The translations under genes were made by a program, and so were the position numbers. The notes below the pieces were generated by a model, which saw only the letters and a program-made list of their open reading frames with translations, did not search any database and was not told where the DNA came from. Positions 18,733-27,892 of a stretch of DNA of 64,000 nt are shown one piece after another (position 1 is the first letter of the stretch; each line of letters opens with the position of its first letter). This DNA is from Neptunicoccus cionae (GTDB lineage Bacteria; Pseudomonadota; Alphaproteobacteria; Rhodobacterales; Rhodobacteraceae), in the NCBI RefSeq assembly GCF_014643735.1, contig NZ_BMKA01000001.1, forward strand, positions 310,001 through 374,000. Reading direction: 5' to 3'.

Positions 18733-18767
18733 AACACCCCTTACGGTTCTCCGTTTGGGGTGTTTTT
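18733..18767 (+). terminator. Rho-independent terminator of nrdJ
   Basis: AACACCCC pairs with GGGGTGTT around a nested ACGG-TTCT-CCGT hairpin, followed by a run of T. It lies about 70 bases after the nrdJ stop and separates it from the methylamine cluster. Confidence 0.85.
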
Positions 18768-18932
18768 GGTTGCCGGCTTTTTCGTGCTTTCCGTAAATTA
18801 AACTTTTATTCCCCAAATGATTGTTGTTAGTCTTAGGCCGAATGGTTCGGTCGCGAAACAGGCGAAAAGATTCGTTGCTGTCGACGCGCGGGGCTGGCGG
18901 AAAGTTTCACATCGGTCTCGAAAGGGGATCTC

Positions 18933-20183
18933 ATGCGATATTCAGGTTTTCGGGTCATTAAAGAGGCCCTGACCGGTCACAAGGGGTGGAAACCTGTCTG
19001 GCGCGATCCGGAACCAGCCTCCCATTATGACATAGTAATCGTCGGGGGCGGTGGTCACGGGCTGGCAACGGCGCATTATCTGGCCAAGGAATTCGGACAG
19101 GCCCGTGTTGCTGTGATTGAAAAAGGCTGGATCGGTGGCGGCAATGTGGGGCGCAATACGACCATCATCCGATCAAACTATCTGCTGGATGGGAACGAGC
19201 CGTTCTATGAGTTCTCGCTCAAGCTGTGGGAAGGGTTGGAGCAGGATCTAAACTATAATGCTATGGTCAGCCAACGGGGCATTTTGAACCTGATTCATTC
19301 CGATGGGCAACGGGACGCGTTCATTCGTCGTGGCAATGCTATGATCCTGAATGGTGCTGATGCTGATCTGATGACGACCGAGGCGATCAAAAAGAAATAC
19401 CCTTTCCTGAACACAAGCGACGCCCGTTTCCCGATTCAGGGCGGGTTGGCGCAGCATCGGGGCGGAACCGTGCGCCATGATGCTGTGGCGTGGGGCTATG
19501 CCCGTAGCGCGGACAGTCACGGCGTCGATATTATCCAGAACTGCGAGGTCACGGGGTTCCGGATCGAAAACGGAGTTTGCAAAGGGGTCGAAACCTCTCG
19601 TGGGTTCATCGGGGCGGGGAAGGTCGGCTGTGCGGTTGCGGGCAGTTCGGGCCGATTGCTGAGTCTTGCAAATATGCGCCTGCCCATTGAAAGCCATGTG
19701 TTGCAAGCTTTTGTAACCGAAGGTCTTAAGCCGGTGTTGCCCGGTGTGATCACCTTTGGTGCAGGGCATTTTTATTGCAGCCAGTCGGATAAAGGTGGGC
19801 TGGTCTTTGGTGGAAACCTTGACGGCTATAACTCTTATGCGCAGCGGGGCAATTTGCCAGTGGTTGAAGATGTCTGCGAAGGTGCGATGGCGATCCTTCC
19901 CATGTTGGGACGCGCGCGCATTTTGCGGATGTGGGGCGGGGTGATGGATATGTCGATGGACGGTTCGCCGATCATTGACCGGACGCATATTGACGGGCTC
20001 TACTTCAACGGGGGCTGGTGTTACGGGGGCTTTAAGGCGACGCCTGCCAGCGGTTTTGCGTTTGCCCACTTACTGGCGCGCGATACGCTTCATCCGACGG
20101 CCACGGCCTATCGGTTGGACCGTTTCAGAAAAGGTTATTTGATTGACGAAAAGGGGGTGGGCAACCAGCCCAATCTGCACTGA
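18933..20183 (+). CDS. mgdA: N-methylglutamate dehydrogenase subunit A (SoxB-like, sarcosine oxidase beta family)
   Basis: This flavoprotein subunit oxidises N-methylglutamate; it belongs to the heterotetrameric sarcosine oxidase beta family and would often be labelled SoxB. The 416 residues start with about 30 residues before the dinucleotide fold VIVGGGGHG (residues 36-43). RHDAVAWG follows at 181-188, and His182 is in the likely place of the histidine that binds FMN covalently in sarcosine oxidase. It is the first gene of four overlapping ones. The neighbouring mgsABC and gmaS argue for the N-methylglutamate role over sarcosine; this is context-based, not proven. Confidence 0.85.
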   Translation: MRYSGFRVIKEALTGHKGWKPVWRDPEPASHYDIVIVGGGGHGLATAHYLAKEFGQARVAVIEKGWIGGGNVGRNTTIIRSNYLLDGNEPFYEFSLKLWEGLEQDLNYNAMVSQRGILNLIHSDGQRDAFIRRGNAMILNGADADLMTTEAIKKKYPFLNTSDARFPIQGGLAQHRGGTVRHDAVAWGYARSADSHGVDIIQNCEVTGFRIENGVCKGVETSRGFIGAGKVGCAVAGSSGRLLSLANMRLPIESHVLQAFVTEGLKPVLPGVITFGAGHFYCSQSDKGGLVFGGNLDGYNSYAQRGNLPVVEDVCEGAMAILPMLGRARILRMWGGVMDMSMDGSPIIDRTHIDGLYFNGGWCYGGFKATPASGFAFAHLLARDTLHPTATAYRLDRFRKGYLIDEKGVGNQPNLH

Positions 20184-20470
20184 TGATTATTGATCACCCT
20201 CTTCTTGGCCCGCGCGACAGTTCCGAATTCACCTATCTGGGCGATGCCAGTCTGATTGACCGCCCTGATCCTGCAGGCGAAGACGCCTCCAGCGACTTTT
20301 ATGATTATGCCTATCTGCGGGATAATCCAGCGGGCTGGCACAAGGAACTGTGGTTCCACGAAGCCGGAGACCGGTCCTGGCTGGTTGTGACCCGCAATAC
20401 AGTGACCCATGAAATTTCCAAAGTTGAACTGGCCAGCGATGTGGCCCGTGCGCAGGGGCGGTCGAAATGA
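20183..20470 (+). CDS. mgdB: N-methylglutamate dehydrogenase subunit B (SoxD-like, sarcosine oxidase delta family)
   Basis: This 95-residue protein is the small delta-type subunit. In characterised sarcosine oxidase the delta subunit binds zinc through Cys6, Cys9, His59 and Cys63. Here the same positions are Pro6, Gly9, His59 and Asp63, so three of four zinc ligands are gone while the rest (FHDY-like FYDYAYLRDNPAGWHKELW and DRSWLVVTRNT) is conserved. Loss of the zinc site suggests a paralogue distinct from true SoxD. The gene overlaps mgdA by one base (TGATG) and mgdC by four. Confidence 0.87.
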   Translation: MIIDHPLLGPRDSSEFTYLGDASLIDRPDPAGEDASSDFYDYAYLRDNPAGWHKELWFHEAGDRSWLVVTRNTVTHEISKVELASDVARAQGRSK

Positions 20471-23400
20471 GCCAGAAAAACCGGATTGAAGGCGGGCAAA
20501 TCAACCGCGATAAGGTGTTGAATTTCACCTTTGATGGCAAGCGCTACAGCGGAAATGCGGGGGATACTCTGGCTTCGGCGTTGCTGGCCAATGGTGTGCG
20601 GTTGATGGGGCGGAGTTTCAAGTATCATCGCCCGCGCGGCCCTTTGACAGCAGGTTCGGAAGAACCAAACGCCTTGGTACAACTGCGCAGTGGTGCGCTA
20701 CAGGAACCAAACACCCGTGCCACCACCGCAGAGCTGTTTGATGGGCTGTCCGCCACCAGTCAGAATCGGCTTGGCACACTTTCGTTTGACCTGCTCGCGG
20801 TGAATGACCGTCTGTCGAACTTTCTGACTGCGGGATTTTATTACAAGACCTTCATGTGGCCCAAAGCCTTTTGGGAAAAACTCTATGAACCGGTGATCCG
20901 CCGTGCGGCAGGGCTTGGGTCACTGTCCCTGAAAGATGACCCGGATGTGTACGATAAGGGCTTTCTCCACTGTGACCTTCTGGTGGTCGGGGCGGGGCCG
21001 GCTGGGCTGATGGCGGCTTTGACAGCGGCGCGCAGCGGTGCGGACGTGATCCTTGCGGACGAGGATTTCGCAATGGGTGGGCGTCTGAACAGCGAAACCC
21101 TTACAATCGGGAATGAAGCGGGTGCGGATTGGGCCGCGGCCACAGTGGCAGAGCTGGCCAGTTTACCAAACGTCCGCCTGATGCCGCGCACCACGGTGAT
21201 CGGAGCGTTCGATCACGGTATCTACGGCGCGGTGGAGCGGATGAACGACCACCTTGCAGTGCCGCAATCCGGCAAGCCCCGCCAGATACTCTGGCGTATC
21301 TACACGAAGAAAGCAGTGTTGGCGGCAGGTGCGATCGAGCGTCCTATCGCCTTTGCCAACAATGACCGCCCCGGTGTCATGACCGCAAGCGCGTTGCGCA
21401 GCTATGCCAACCGCTTTGGCGTTGCGGTGGATCGCCGTGCGGTGATCTTTACCAATAATGACGATGGGTATCGCAGTGCGGCGGACCTGCATGCCAAGGG
21501 GATCAGGGTTACGGTCGTTGATCCAAGGGCCGATGTGTCTGTGTTGAAAGACTATGAGGTGCTGTCCGGCGCACAGGTGATCGACACGATGGGGCGGCTT
21601 GGGCTGACCTTTGTGAAAATACGCCTCGCTGACGGGGAAGAGCGCACAATCGAATGCGGCGCGCTCGGGGTGAGCGGCGGCTGGAACCCGAACGTGCATT
21701 TGACCTGCCATCAGCGCGGGCGGCCACGCTGGGATGACGGGCTTGCCGCCTTTGTGCCTGCTGATTTGCCAGCCGGAATGCGTGTTGCCGGTGCGGCTGC
21801 GGGCGATCTTTCGACCGCTGGCGCTTTGGCGGGTGGTGCGCGTGCGGCGCAAGAGGCGCTGGAGCTGGACGGGGCGATGCCCCCGTTGCCAGAGGCGGAA
21901 GATGCGCCCGTCAACATTACTCCATTCTGGTATGTGAAAGGGGACGGGCGGGCCTGGCTTGACCAACAAAATGACGTGACGGTTAAGGATGTCCGGCTCA
22001 GCCATCAGGAAGGCTTCCGGTCGGTGGAGCATCTGAAGCGTTACACCACGCTTGGAATGGCGACCGATCAGGGAAAGACTGCCAATATGGGCGGCTTGGC
22101 CGTCATGGCAGAACTGGCGGGCAAGGCTATTCCCGAAGTTGGCACAACCATTTTCCGCCCGCCTTATACGCCGGTTGCAATCGGCGCTTTGGCCGGACGC
22201 CATCGCGGGACCGAGTTTCATCCCACGCGCCTGACGCCGTCCCATGTGTGGGCCAAAGAACAGGGTGCGGTTTTCGTAGAGGTCGGCAACTGGATGCGAG
22301 CGCAGTATTTCCCGCGTAGTGGCGAGGAAAACTGGCTTGATACCGTCAACCGCGAGGTTCTGGCGACCCGCAATTCGGTTGGTGTGTGCGATGTGACCAC
22401 TTTGGGTAAAGTAGACGTGCAAGGCGCCGACGCGGCGGATTTCCTGAACATGATTTATTGCAACGGCTTTGCAAAGCTGGCGGTGGGTAAGGTGCGCTAC
22501 GGGCTGATGCTTCGCGAAGACGGGATCGCGCTTGATGATGGGACGGCGGCGCGGCTGGCCGAGGATCATTTCGTTGTCACAACCACCACAGCCAATGCTC
22601 TGCCCGTCTATCGTCACATGGAATTTGTGCGGCAGTGTCTGGTGCCGGATATGGATGTGCAGCTGATCTCCACCACCGAGGCTTGGGCTCAATACGCGGT
22701 GGCGGGGCCGAATGCGCGCCGTGTGCTGGAACAGATCGTCGATCAGGACATCAGCAACGATGCTTTTCCCTTTATGGCCTGTGGCAACGTCACGATCTGC
22801 GGCGGGCTGCGTGCGCGTCTGTTCCGCATCTCCTTTAGCGGTGAGCTGGCCTATGAAATCGCCGTTCCGACTGCATATGGCGATGCGCTGATGCGCCGGA
22901 TCATGGAGGCGGGCGCTGCGTTTGACATCACCCCTTACGGAACGGAAGCGCTTGGGGTCATGCGGATTGAGAAGGGCCATGCCACCGGAAACGAGCTGAA
23001 CGGAACCACCACGGCGGCGAACCTTGGTATGGGGCGAATGGTCAGTACCAAGAAGGACAGTATCGGCGCGGTGCTGTCGCGCCGCGAGGGGCTGAACACT
23101 GAAACCGATCTGCGGGCTGTTGGGGTGAAACCTGTGGACAGTGTGCAAAGGGTGCCTGCAGGTGCCCACCTGATGGCGTTGGAAGGTCCGGTGGACGCTA
23201 CGCGGGATCAGGGGTATCTGACCTCTGCCTGCTACTCGCCAAACCTTGGGCATCACATCGCTCTGGGCTTTTTGAAGGATGGCGCGAACCGTCTGGGGGA
23301 AACCATGCGCGTGGTCAGTCCGCTGACCGATGAGGTTGTCACCGTGGAAATTTGCAGCCCGCATTTCATTGATCCAGAGGGGGAGCGGCTTCGTGCTTGA
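20467..23400 (+). CDS. mgdC: N-methylglutamate dehydrogenase subunit C (SoxA-like, sarcosine oxidase alpha family)
   Basis: The large subunit is 977 residues. Residues about 15-95 form a ferredoxin-like domain without cluster cysteines. Residues about 170-520 form the NAD/FAD region, with VVGAGPAGLMAAL at about 176. Residues about 570-970 form a GcvT-like tetrahydrofolate domain (RLTPSHVWAKEQGAVFVEV near 590). In this family the formaldehyde unit released from the methylated amine is captured as 5,10-methylene-tetrahydrofolate. It sits third in the mgdABCD operon and overlaps both neighbours. Database entries would probably read sarcosine oxidase alpha. Confidence 0.88.
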   Translation: MSQKNRIEGGQINRDKVLNFTFDGKRYSGNAGDTLASALLANGVRLMGRSFKYHRPRGPLTAGSEEPNALVQLRSGALQEPNTRATTAELFDGLSATSQNRLGTLSFDLLAVNDRLSNFLTAGFYYKTFMWPKAFWEKLYEPVIRRAAGLGSLSLKDDPDVYDKGFLHCDLLVVGAGPAGLMAALTAARSGADVILADEDFAMGGRLNSETLTIGNEAGADWAAATVAELASLPNVRLMPRTTVIGAFDHGIYGAVERMNDHLAVPQSGKPRQILWRIYTKKAVLAAGAIERPIAFANNDRPGVMTASALRSYANRFGVAVDRRAVIFTNNDDGYRSAADLHAKGIRVTVVDPRADVSVLKDYEVLSGAQVIDTMGRLGLTFVKIRLADGEERTIECGALGVSGGWNPNVHLTCHQRGRPRWDDGLAAFVPADLPAGMRVAGAAAGDLSTAGALAGGARAAQEALELDGAMPPLPEAEDAPVNITPFWYVKGDGRAWLDQQNDVTVKDVRLSHQEGFRSVEHLKRYTTLGMATDQGKTANMGGLAVMAELAGKAIPEVGTTIFRPPYTPVAIGALAGRHRGTEFHPTRLTPSHVWAKEQGAVFVEVGNWMRAQYFPRSGEENWLDTVNREVLATRNSVGVCDVTTLGKVDVQGADAADFLNMIYCNGFAKLAVGKVRYGLMLREDGIALDDGTAARLAEDHFVVTTTTANALPVYRHMEFVRQCLVPDMDVQLISTTEAWAQYAVAGPNARRVLEQIVDQDISNDAFPFMACGNVTICGGLRARLFRISFSGELAYEIAVPTAYGDALMRRIMEAGAAFDITPYGTEALGVMRIEKGHATGNELNGTTTAANLGMGRMVSTKKDSIGAVLSRREGLNTETDLRAVGVKPVDSVQRVPAGAHLMALEGPVDATRDQGYLTSACYSPNLGHHIALGFLKDGANRLGETMRVVSPLTDEVVTVEICSPHFIDPEGERLRA

Positions 23401-23947
23401 TCTTAAACCTACACCCGCAATCGGCGTGCCCGATCAGACGATCGGAACCGTAACCATTGCGGAAACTGACGGCGTTGCGTTGGCCTCGGTTGCGGCGCGC
23501 AAAGGACAACTCGTTGCCAGCGAAGCCACACTGAAATCCCGCCTCGGGGCGGTGCCGCCGGTGGGCGGGGCAGTCTTTGGCGATGCCGAAACCGGTTTCT
23601 GGACAGGATCGGATCAATGGATGATCACCGCTTCTTTTGACAGCCATGAAAATCTGGCGGATCAGTGGAAGGATGAACTGGGCGCGGCCGCTTCTGTGAC
23701 GGAACAATCCGGCGGTTGGGTCGTGTTCGACGTGACCGGTGCGGATATGCTAGCGATGTGTGAATTGCTGTGCAGCGTGGCGATCCGCCGGATGGAAACG
23801 GGCGATGTGCAGCGCACCATGGTCCATCAGATGGGATGTTTCGTGATCTGCTGTGACGCGGGCTTGCATATCCGTATAATTGGCCCCCGTGCCTCGGCCC
23901 TTAGTCTGCATCACGCCTTGATTGGGGCGGCCACCGCTGTTGCTTGA
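23393..23947 (+). CDS. mgdD: N-methylglutamate dehydrogenase subunit D (SoxG-like, sarcosine oxidase gamma family)
   Basis: This 184-residue protein is the gamma-type subunit, structurally related to the glycine-cleavage T-protein. Start choice: the frame is open to 23330, but a GTG at 23393 lies within the last codons of mgdC, gives the family N-terminus (MLDLKPTPAIGV), and has a G-rich ribosome site (GAGGGGGAG) just before it. The gene thus overlaps mgdC by eight bases. The C-terminal half contains GGWVVFDVTGADMLAMCELLCS and HHALIGAATA. Confidence 0.86.
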   Translation: MLDLKPTPAIGVPDQTIGTVTIAETDGVALASVAARKGQLVASEATLKSRLGAVPPVGGAVFGDAETGFWTGSDQWMITASFDSHENLADQWKDELGAAASVTEQSGGWVVFDVTGADMLAMCELLCSVAIRRMETGDVQRTMVHQMGCFVICCDAGLHIRIIGPRASALSLHHALIGAATAVA

Positions 23948-23983
23948 CCGATTGGGCGAGAGGCTTAGAACGGGGGGAAATTC

Positions 23984-24634
23984 ATGACAACGAAAAAGAA
24001 TGCCATGACCGTTGCCCCGTTCTCTCAGGATCCCCACAGCCTGCGCGAAGCCCGTGAAAAAGTGCTTGAAGTGGCCATCGGTCGAGAGGTGCGTGCGCAC
24101 CGTCGCAAGCAGAACATTACCGTGGCGGCCCTGTCCGAAACCACCGGTCTGTCCGTTGGAATGTTGTCAAAGATAGAGAACGGCAATACGTCGCCCTCTC
24201 TGACCACTCTGCAATCGTTGGCCAATGCGTTGTCGGTTCCGATCACCATGTTCTTTCGCGGATTTGAGGAAGAGCGCACAGCCATTCACACCAAAGCGGG
24301 AGAAGGTGTGGAGCTGGAGCGTGAAGGCACTCGCGCTAATCATCAGTATAACCTTCTTGGCCATCTGGGGGCCAACAAAAGCGGGGTCATCGTAGAGCCT
24401 TATATGATTACGCTCAACGAAAACTCGGACGTATTTCCCACGTTCCAACATGACGGGATTGAAACGATCTACATGCTGGAAGGGGAGATAAACTATCGTC
24501 ACGGCGATCAGGTTTATCCTTTGAGGCCGGGGGACACCCTGTTTTTTGACGCGGATGCTCCTCACGGGCCGGAAGTGCTCGTGAAACTGCCTGCGCGCTA
24601 TCTTTCGATCATCAGCTACCCCCAGAATACCTGA
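23984..24634 (+). CDS. XRE-cupin transcriptional regulator
   Basis: The 216-residue protein has an N-terminal helix-turn-helix of the Cro/C1 type (about residues 30-85: LSETTGLSVGMLSKIENGNTSPSLTTLQ) and a C-terminal cupin domain (about 140-210: DGIETIYMLEGEINYRHGD, LRPGDTLFFDADAPHGPE). This class usually senses a small metabolite in the cupin. Its position between mgdABCD and mgsABC on the same strand makes it the likely regulator of methylamine use. Whether it represses or activates cannot be read. Confidence 0.9.
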   Translation: MTTKKNAMTVAPFSQDPHSLREAREKVLEVAIGREVRAHRRKQNITVAALSETTGLSVGMLSKIENGNTSPSLTTLQSLANALSVPITMFFRGFEEERTAIHTKAGEGVELEREGTRANHQYNLLGHLGANKSGVIVEPYMITLNENSDVFPTFQHDGIETIYMLEGEINYRHGDQVYPLRPGDTLFFDADAPHGPEVLVKLPARYLSIISYPQNT

Positions 24635-24671
24635 ACGCCGTCCCGTTTAGCTTGTCTAGCGGATGTACCGC

Positions 24672-24702
24672 CCGCCAGCCCGTGGCGGTGCGCCGGATTT
24701 TC
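24672..24702 (+). terminator. Weak hairpin after the XRE-cupin gene
   Basis: CCGCCA pairs with TGGCGG around a five-base loop, followed nine bases later by TTTT. It could end the mgd-regulator transcript before the separate mgs promoter. The gap before the T-run makes it doubtful. Confidence 0.3.
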
Positions 24703-24872
24703 TGTGGCTGTTTGGCATTTCATCTGTGCCGCGCAGCAGCCGAACGCTAACCAATTCGACGGCGATCTCTGATAGTGAAAAAATATTCCTGACAGTTGCT
24801 CTACTTTTCCCAGAGTGATAGCAAGGGATTCGAGAACCTGCGTTGTGCAGGGCAACAAACGAGGATAGCTGA

Positions 24873-25799
24873 ATGTGTGGGATTGTCGGGTTGTTCCTGA
24901 AAGACAAATCGCTTGAGCCGCAGCTTGGGTCATTGCTGGCAGGGATGCTGGTCACGATGACGGATCGCGGGCCGGATAGTGCGGGTATCGCAATTTATTC
25001 CAACGAGACAAAAGACCAATCCAAGATCGTGGTGCAGTCGGACACTCCTAAGACGGATTTCGACGGTTTGGAGGTTGCGCTTGCCAATGCTTCGGGCGTG
25101 ACCGTTGGGATGGAGGTTTCCAGCACCCACGCTGTTTTGTCGGTGCCAAACGGGGCAATAGATGCGGTCCGCACTGCGATTGCAGCAGTCAATCCGGCGC
25201 TGCGGATAATGAGCCGTGGCGACACGCTGGAGATTTACAAAGAGGTCGGCCTGCCCAAAGACGTTGCATCGCGCTTTGCCATTGATGTGATGTCCGGCAG
25301 TCACGGCATCGGTCATACGCGCATGGCCACTGAATCTGCTGTGACGACAATGGGGGCGCATCCTTTCAACACCGGCAATGACCAGTGCCTTGTGCACAAC
25401 GGTTCATTGTCGAACCACAACAGCCTGCGCCGCAAGCTGCGCCGCGAGGGTATCCACATCGAAACCGAGAACGACACAGAGGTGGGCGCGGCCTATCTGA
25501 CGTGGCGGATGCAAAACGGGGCGACTTTGGGGGAGGCTCTGGAAAGTAGTCTCACCGATCTGGACGGGTTCTTCACCTTTGTGGTCGGTACCAAAGACGG
25601 CTTTGGTGTGGTGCGCGATCCGATTGCTTGCAAGCCTGCTGTCATGGCGGAAACCGAACAATACGTGGCTTTCGGGTCCGAATACCGCGCATTGGTCGAC
25701 TTGCCCGGCATTGAAACCGCCCGCGTCTGGGAGCCGGAACCGGCGACCGTATATTTCTGGAGCCATTCCGAGCAGCCCATCAAAGAGGAAGCCGCATAA
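24873..25799 (+). CDS. mgsA: N-methylglutamate synthase subunit A (class II glutamine amidotransferase, GlxB-like)
   Basis: The protein starts MCGIVGLF, so Cys2 becomes the N-terminal nucleophile after methionine removal, as in class II amidotransferases. Downstream are MTDRGPDSAGIAIY, GHTRMATES and VHNGSLSNH, all substrate-loop segments of the family. At 308 residues it corresponds to the glutaminase part of glutamate synthase as a separate subunit. With MgsB and MgsC it would turn gamma-glutamylmethylamide and 2-oxoglutarate into N-methylglutamate. It ends directly at the mgsB start. Confidence 0.88.
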   Translation: MCGIVGLFLKDKSLEPQLGSLLAGMLVTMTDRGPDSAGIAIYSNETKDQSKIVVQSDTPKTDFDGLEVALANASGVTVGMEVSSTHAVLSVPNGAIDAVRTAIAAVNPALRIMSRGDTLEIYKEVGLPKDVASRFAIDVMSGSHGIGHTRMATESAVTTMGAHPFNTGNDQCLVHNGSLSNHNSLRRKLRREGIHIETENDTEVGAAYLTWRMQNGATLGEALESSLTDLDGFFTFVVGTKDGFGVVRDPIACKPAVMAETEQYVAFGSEYRALVDLPGIETARVWEPEPATVYFWSHSEQPIKEEAA

Positions 25800-26477
25800 A
25801 TGCAAACATTAGACATGGCGGATATTGAACTGCGCGAGATGAATGCAACGCTGCATGCGCAGGCCGAAAACACCAACCAGACAGCTTGGGAAATCAAAAA
25901 CCCCAGAGGCGCGCACGCCATTGCCTGTGGTCTGGATGCCCCGATTGAAGTCACCGTGAAAGGGTCCACCGGATACTACTGCGGCGGGATGAACAAACAG
26001 GCGACGATCAACATCAAGGGCTCTGCTGGTCCGGGTGTTGCCGAGAACATGATGAGCGGCACAGTCGTGATCGAGGGTGATGCCAGCCAGTATGCCGGTG
26101 CGACAGGCCACGGCGGGCTTCTGGTGATCAAGGGCAATGCTTCCTCTCGTTGCGGGATTTCCATGAAGGGGATTGATATAGTTGTGCATGGCAATATCGG
26201 GCATATGTCCGCGTTCATGGCGCAATCGGGCAATCTGGTTGTCTGTGGTGATGCGGGCGAGGCGCTGGGCGATAGCCTTTATGAAGCGCGTCTGTTTGTA
26301 CGTGGTTCGGTCAAATCGCTCGGGACAGATTGCGTCGAAAAGGAAATGCGGCCTGAACATCTGGAGATCCTTGCGGACCTGCTGGAACGATCCGGTGCGG
26401 ACGCCAAACCCGAAGAGTTCAAACGCTACGGTTCGGCGCGAGAGCTTTATACCTTCAAGATCGACAATGCGTACTGA
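25800..26477 (+). CDS. mgsB: N-methylglutamate synthase subunit B (GltB GXGXG-domain protein, GlxC-like)
   Basis: This 225-residue protein is a beta-helix of the glutamate synthase GXGXG type, with repeated turns such as GYYCGGMNKQ, GPGVAENMMSGTVVIEGD, GATGHGG and GNIGHMSAFMAQSG. In glutamate synthase this domain links the amidotransferase and FMN domains structurally. The ATG begins directly after the mgsA stop codon, indicating coupling. It lies between the other two synthase subunits. Confidence 0.88.
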   Translation: MQTLDMADIELREMNATLHAQAENTNQTAWEIKNPRGAHAIACGLDAPIEVTVKGSTGYYCGGMNKQATINIKGSAGPGVAENMMSGTVVIEGDASQYAGATGHGGLLVIKGNASSRCGISMKGIDIVVHGNIGHMSAFMAQSGNLVVCGDAGEALGDSLYEARLFVRGSVKSLGTDCVEKEMRPEHLEILADLLERSGADAKPEEFKRYGSARELYTFKIDNAY

Positions 26478-26486
26478 GGACGAGCG

Positions 26487-27830
26487 ATGACTGATACAAC
26501 CAACGGCGCACCCCGCACGACACCTATTCAATCTGCGACTTTCTCTGATCCGATCAACGCGGAAATCCGGCGGGCAGCGGCCACTGGGATTTATGACATC
26601 CGCGGGGGCGGGGCAAAGCGCAAGCTGCCCCATTTCGACGATCTGCTGTTTCTTGGCGCGTCCATTTCGCGCTATCCGCTGGAAGGCTACCGCGAGAAAT
26701 GTGATACTTCCGTGACGCTCGGGACGCGGTTCGCAAAGAACCCGATCAAGCTGGATACTCCGATCACAATCGCAGGCATGTCCTTTGGTGCGCTATCGGG
26801 CGCTGCCAAAGAAGCGTTGGGCCGTGGTGCGACCCTAGCAGGCACGTCTACCACCACCGGTGACGGTGGCATGACAAGCGAGGAACGGGGCCACTCCAAC
26901 AAGCTGGTCTATCAATATCTGCCATCGCGCTACGGTATGAATCCGGACGACCTGCGCCGCGCGGATGCGATTGAGATCGTGGTCGGGCAGGGCGCGAAAC
27001 CCGGTGGCGGTGGTATGTTGCTGGGCCAGAAGATCAGCGACCGCGTAGCGGAAATGCGCAACCTTCCCAAAGGCATTGATCAGCGTTCTGCCTGTCGTCA
27101 CCCTGACTGGACCGGTCCGGATGATCTGGAGATCAAAATTCTCGAACTGCGCGAGATCACAGGCTGGAAAGTTCCGATCTACATCAAGGTTGGCGGCGCG
27201 CGTCCCTATTTTGACACCACGCTCGCGGTGAAAGCTGGGGCCGATGTTGTTGTGCTTGACGGTATGCAGGGCGGCACCGCTGCGACACAGGATGTTTTCA
27301 TCGAGCACGTCGGGCAGCCCATACTGGCCTGCATCCGCGAAGCAGTACGTGCTTTGCAGGACCTTGGGATGCACCGTGAAGTGCAGCTTGTGGTGTCTGG
27401 TGGTATCCGCACCGGTGCGGATGTGGCCAAGGCAATGGCGCTGGGGGCTGATGCGGTGGCAATCGGGACCGCAGCCTTGATCGCGCTGGGTGACAACGAC
27501 CCGAAATGGGAGGCCGAGTATAACGCACTTGGCACCACCGCGGGGGCTTATGACGACTGGCACGAGGGCCGCGACCCTGCGGGGATCACCACGCAAGATC
27601 CCGAACTGATGCAGCGCTTTGATCCTATTGAAGGGGGGCGGCGGCTTAATAATTATTTGCGTGTCATGACGTTGGAGGCGCAAACCATCGCGCGGGCCTG
27701 CGGCAAAAGCCATCTGCACAATCTTGAACCGGAAGATTTGTGTGCCGTGACAATGGAGGCCGCCGCAATGGCCAAAATTCCGCTGGCAGGGACCGATTGG
27801 TACCCGGGCAAACCGAACACATCATTTTAG
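26487..27830 (+). CDS. mgsC: N-methylglutamate synthase subunit C (glutamate synthase FMN domain, GlxD-like)
   Basis: The 447-residue protein is the FMN-binding TIM-barrel part of glutamate synthase as a separate subunit. Signs are MSFGALSGAAKEALGRG near residue 95, GQGAKPGGGGMLLG near 170, IKVGGARPYFDT near 233, and a phosphate-binding end GIRTGADVAKAMALGADAV near 310. It would carry out the condensation and reduction that forms N-methylglutamate. The gene follows mgsB after nine bases and is followed 62 bases later by gmaS. Confidence 0.88.
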   Translation: MTDTTNGAPRTTPIQSATFSDPINAEIRRAAATGIYDIRGGGAKRKLPHFDDLLFLGASISRYPLEGYREKCDTSVTLGTRFAKNPIKLDTPITIAGMSFGALSGAAKEALGRGATLAGTSTTTGDGGMTSEERGHSNKLVYQYLPSRYGMNPDDLRRADAIEIVVGQGAKPGGGGMLLGQKISDRVAEMRNLPKGIDQRSACRHPDWTGPDDLEIKILELREITGWKVPIYIKVGGARPYFDTTLAVKAGADVVVLDGMQGGTAATQDVFIEHVGQPILACIREAVRALQDLGMHREVQLVVSGGIRTGADVAKAMALGADAVAIGTAALIALGDNDPKWEAEYNALGTTAGAYDDWHEGRDPAGITTQDPELMQRFDPIEGGRRLNNYLRVMTLEAQTIARACGKSHLHNLEPEDLCAVTMEAAAMAKIPLAGTDWYPGKPNTSF

Positions 27831-27892
27831 AGGAAAACGAGGGCGCGGCCGCAAGGTACGCGCCCCTTTATTTGACCACAGGGACTACTGCA

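Noticed and set aside
21163-23364. A 733-codon open frame antisense to mgdC
   Set aside because: Shadow of a GC-biased gene with recognised domains; no independent signal.
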